In this document: positions 5,774-7,216 of the stretch, piece by piece
Numbering within the stretch: the first letter of the stretch is position 1
How the letters are laid out: each line of letters starts with the position of its first letter
Assembly: GCA_023257145.1 (NCBI GenBank)
Contig: JALRDA010000115.1
Span: 1 to 7,216, forward strand
Direction: 5' to 3'
From: Candidatus Saccharimonadia bacterium
GTDB taxonomy: Bacteria; Patescibacteriota; Saccharimonadia; Saccharimonadales; Saccharimonadaceae
DNA length: 7,216 nucleotides
Position numbers and translations under genes: made by a program
The notes under the pieces: model-generated
What the model was told of the DNA's origin: nothing
The model's input: the letters and a program-made list of their open reading frames with translations, nothing else
Database searches by the model: none

Positions 5774-7216
5774 AGTTTTAGTCAGGCTACGAAATTTTCG
5801 CTGTCAATTATTACACTGACCTTTCTTGCGAGTGTCGTTTTTCCAGCGGGCGTCGCGCAGGCGTACGATCCTAGTAAGGCTGGTGGTGATGCATGGGCGA
5901 ACGATTTTTGTCCCGACCCAACAGATACGGAACAAAAGATTGCTGATGCGATGTGGTTTACTGCGCCGGATGGTTCTAGTAATTTAACGGTTATTGAAGG
6001 TCAAAACCAGAACGTTCCAATTACGATACATTTTTACGCAACATACTGTAAAGACTGGCCTGGCGGTTATACGAACGGGGCAAAGGATTTGCGTGCGCAT
6101 TTACAGCCTAGCGGGGTAAATAAACTTTCCAGTTCTCCAGGTACAGTTACGTACGGCCCAAAGACAACCGGAAACGGTGTTCGTTCGACATGGGGCCCGC
6201 AGGTATATGGAGGTACGCTGAATGTCGCTGGACTAGGTACGGGGACGTATGAGTTTTGTACATGGTTCGAGACGACTACAACATGGAGTGCCGCTTCGTT
6301 CACTCCATCGCCAAATTTTTGTTTCAATATAAACATTACACGCATTATCCCGTGGACAACTAGCGCTAACTCATTGGTTGGGGTAAACTTTACGCCACCA
6401 AATGTTAATAGCTGGAACGCAAAACCAACCGACATGCTGTATTGGCGACATTCAATATCCGCCGCCAATGGCACGGCACCACCGCTTAACTTTGCAATTG
6501 GAAAAAGCGGATTTTCCGGTGCGAATGTTTGGGGCAATGGAGCTGCGGCAAATAATAACTTTCCAACGGGCACACCTAGTTCTATCGCCTCGGGGTCGTC
6601 GTATAGCATTGGCTGGGGTGCAAATCGACCAGAGTATTCGACATACCGCGTCGTTGCTTCGGATGGTGGGCGTACATTATGCCAGAGCGTAAGTTGGGGG
6701 CCGACGGCGTGGAATAATGGTGCGTGGTCTGCAAGTAATCCAGCCTGCGTAACAGTGCCCTTTAATTATAATCTTACGCCGACAGTTAGAGGTGTATCGG
6801 GTGTGGGTACGGTTGGCGGATCAATTGATTCTGTTATTCCTGATGTTGTTAATGACGTGCCTGGTAATACTGCTGGAACAACTGATTCTCCGGCGGTAGA
6901 TTGGGAGATGCGGCGCATTGAGGTAGCGCCGGGGGGTTCTATTCCAATGACAGTTCAATCAAATGGTAGTTCGCCTTGCGCACACTATGGTAATAACTGC
7001 ATAAATCCGGTAAAGGGTAGTGGCAATCGAACATTCAATCCAGGTTCAGCGCAACCTGCGTTACCAACTTTGAATGGCGAAACAATTCGTGCGGATACAC
7101 CTGTTGGGACGCAGATTTGTTACACGCTTTCCGTGCGACCTTATTCGCAGGCTAATGGCAATTGGCGCCATAGTATACCTGCGTGTATTCGGGTGAGCAA
7201 ACAACCTAAGATTCAG
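5771..7216 (+). CDS. Large secreted Cys-rich surface protein (3' end outside window)
   Basis: The frame is open from ATG 5771 to the last base, giving 482 codons without a stop, so the gene continues beyond the window. Residues 1-31 are a signal peptide (hydrophobic SIITLTFLASVVF, AQA|YD). The mature part is rich in Gly, Asn, Thr, Ser, Trp and Pro, poor in Lys, and looks like all-beta extracellular sequence. It has ten Cys in the visible portion (first at residue 47), likely disulfide-bonded. The visible end (QICYTLSVRPYS, NWRHSIPACIRVSK, QPKIQ) resembles, from memory, repeated segments of large uncharacterised Patescibacteria surface proteins in which a Lys-Pro-Lys-Val-Gln motif leads into a Trp-Gly-Gly stretch; a database search is needed to confirm this. 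No catalytic motif is visible. It is coupled to the TPR-like gene, so the two probably act together at the cell surface. Confidence 0.85.
   Translation, partial: MSFSQATKFSLSIITLTFLASVVFPAGVAQAYDPSKAGGDAWANDFCPDPTDTEQKIADAMWFTAPDGSSNLTVIEGQNQNVPITIHFYATYCKDWPGGYTNGAKDLRAHLQPSGVNKLSSSPGTVTYGPKTTGNGVRSTWGPQVYGGTLNVAGLGTGTYEFCTWFETTTTWSAASFTPSPNFCFNINITRIIPWTTSANSLVGVNFTPPNVNSWNAKPTDMLYWRHSISAANGTAPPLNFAIGKSGFSGANVWGNGAAANNNFPTGTPSSIASGSSYSIGWGANRPEYSTYRVVASDGGRTLCQSVSWGPTAWNNGAWSASNPACVTVPFNYNLTPTVRGVSGVGTVGGSIDSVIPDVVNDVPGNTAGTTDSPAVDWEMRRIEVAPGGSIPMTVQSNGSSPCAHYGNNCINPVKGSGNRTFNPGSAQPALPTLNGETIRADTPVGTQICYTLSVRPYSQANGNWRHSIPACIRVSKQPKIQ

Noticed and set aside
6067..6609. Minus-strand 180-codon open frame
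   Set aside because: It is opposite the continuous secreted-protein frame running from 5771 to the window end, which has a signal peptide and consistent extracellular composition.
1..7216. tRNA, rRNA, CRISPR arrays, insertion sequences
   Set aside because: No cloverleaf, rRNA-like segment, regularly spaced direct repeat, transposase or terminal inverted repeat pair was seen by eye.

Overview
The window is a + strand run of genes that almost all encode exported or surface proteins. They are a type IV pilin-like protein, a tail-anchored GH25-like hydrolase, a cell-wall-sorted multidomain protein, a membrane-anchored TPR-like protein, and a large secreted protein cut by the right edge. The likely source is a Patescibacteria/CPR bacterium, most plausibly Candidatus Saccharibacteria (TM7) or a relative. 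The grounds are the pilin type (GFTIVELL followed by an NGVKQRANN stretch), the DUF4082-FN3-hydrolase surface protein, the style of the last protein, the Gram-positive-like anchoring, several starts without a Shine-Dalgarno, and mixed moderate GC. This assignment is inference from family resemblance; no rRNA or core marker is present. The standard code fits, with no in-frame UGA.

Layout. Bases 1-87 may hold the end of an upstream gene. A pilin-like gene (162-794, or from 108) is followed by a short AT-rich gap. Next comes a 627-residue protein (905-2788) with a signal peptide, DUF4082, FN3, a GH25-like barrel, a Ser/Pro linker and a C-terminal membrane helix. A clear sigma70-type extended -10 promoter (2808-2836) and a leader of about 114 nt lead to a near-complete anti-SD complement and a TTG start at 2957. 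That gene (2957-4960) is compositionally unlike its neighbours: GC-rich, with 16 of 18 Lys codons AAG. It encodes an exported protein with a Pro/Ala stalk, an OmpA-linker-type thrombospondin-3 repeat, beta-rich domains, an Asp/Gly/Asn/His-rich tract and an LAHTG-type sorting signal. Its transcript ends in an exceptionally long hairpin plus U-rich tract (4993-5060). A second unit then starts: a small membrane-anchored TPR-like protein (5187-5771) overlaps by one base (TAATG) with a secreted Cys-rich protein (5771 to beyond 7216).

Taken together, this looks like a cell-surface/attachment locus, with pilus fibre subunit, peptidoglycan-active enzyme and abundant wall-linked stalk protein. In an episymbiont such proteins would be candidates for host contact, but nothing in the sequence proves that role. 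The strongest regulatory observations are the strand-specific 25-bp hairpin and the pairing of a maximal SD with a rare TTG start on an apparently highly expressed gene.
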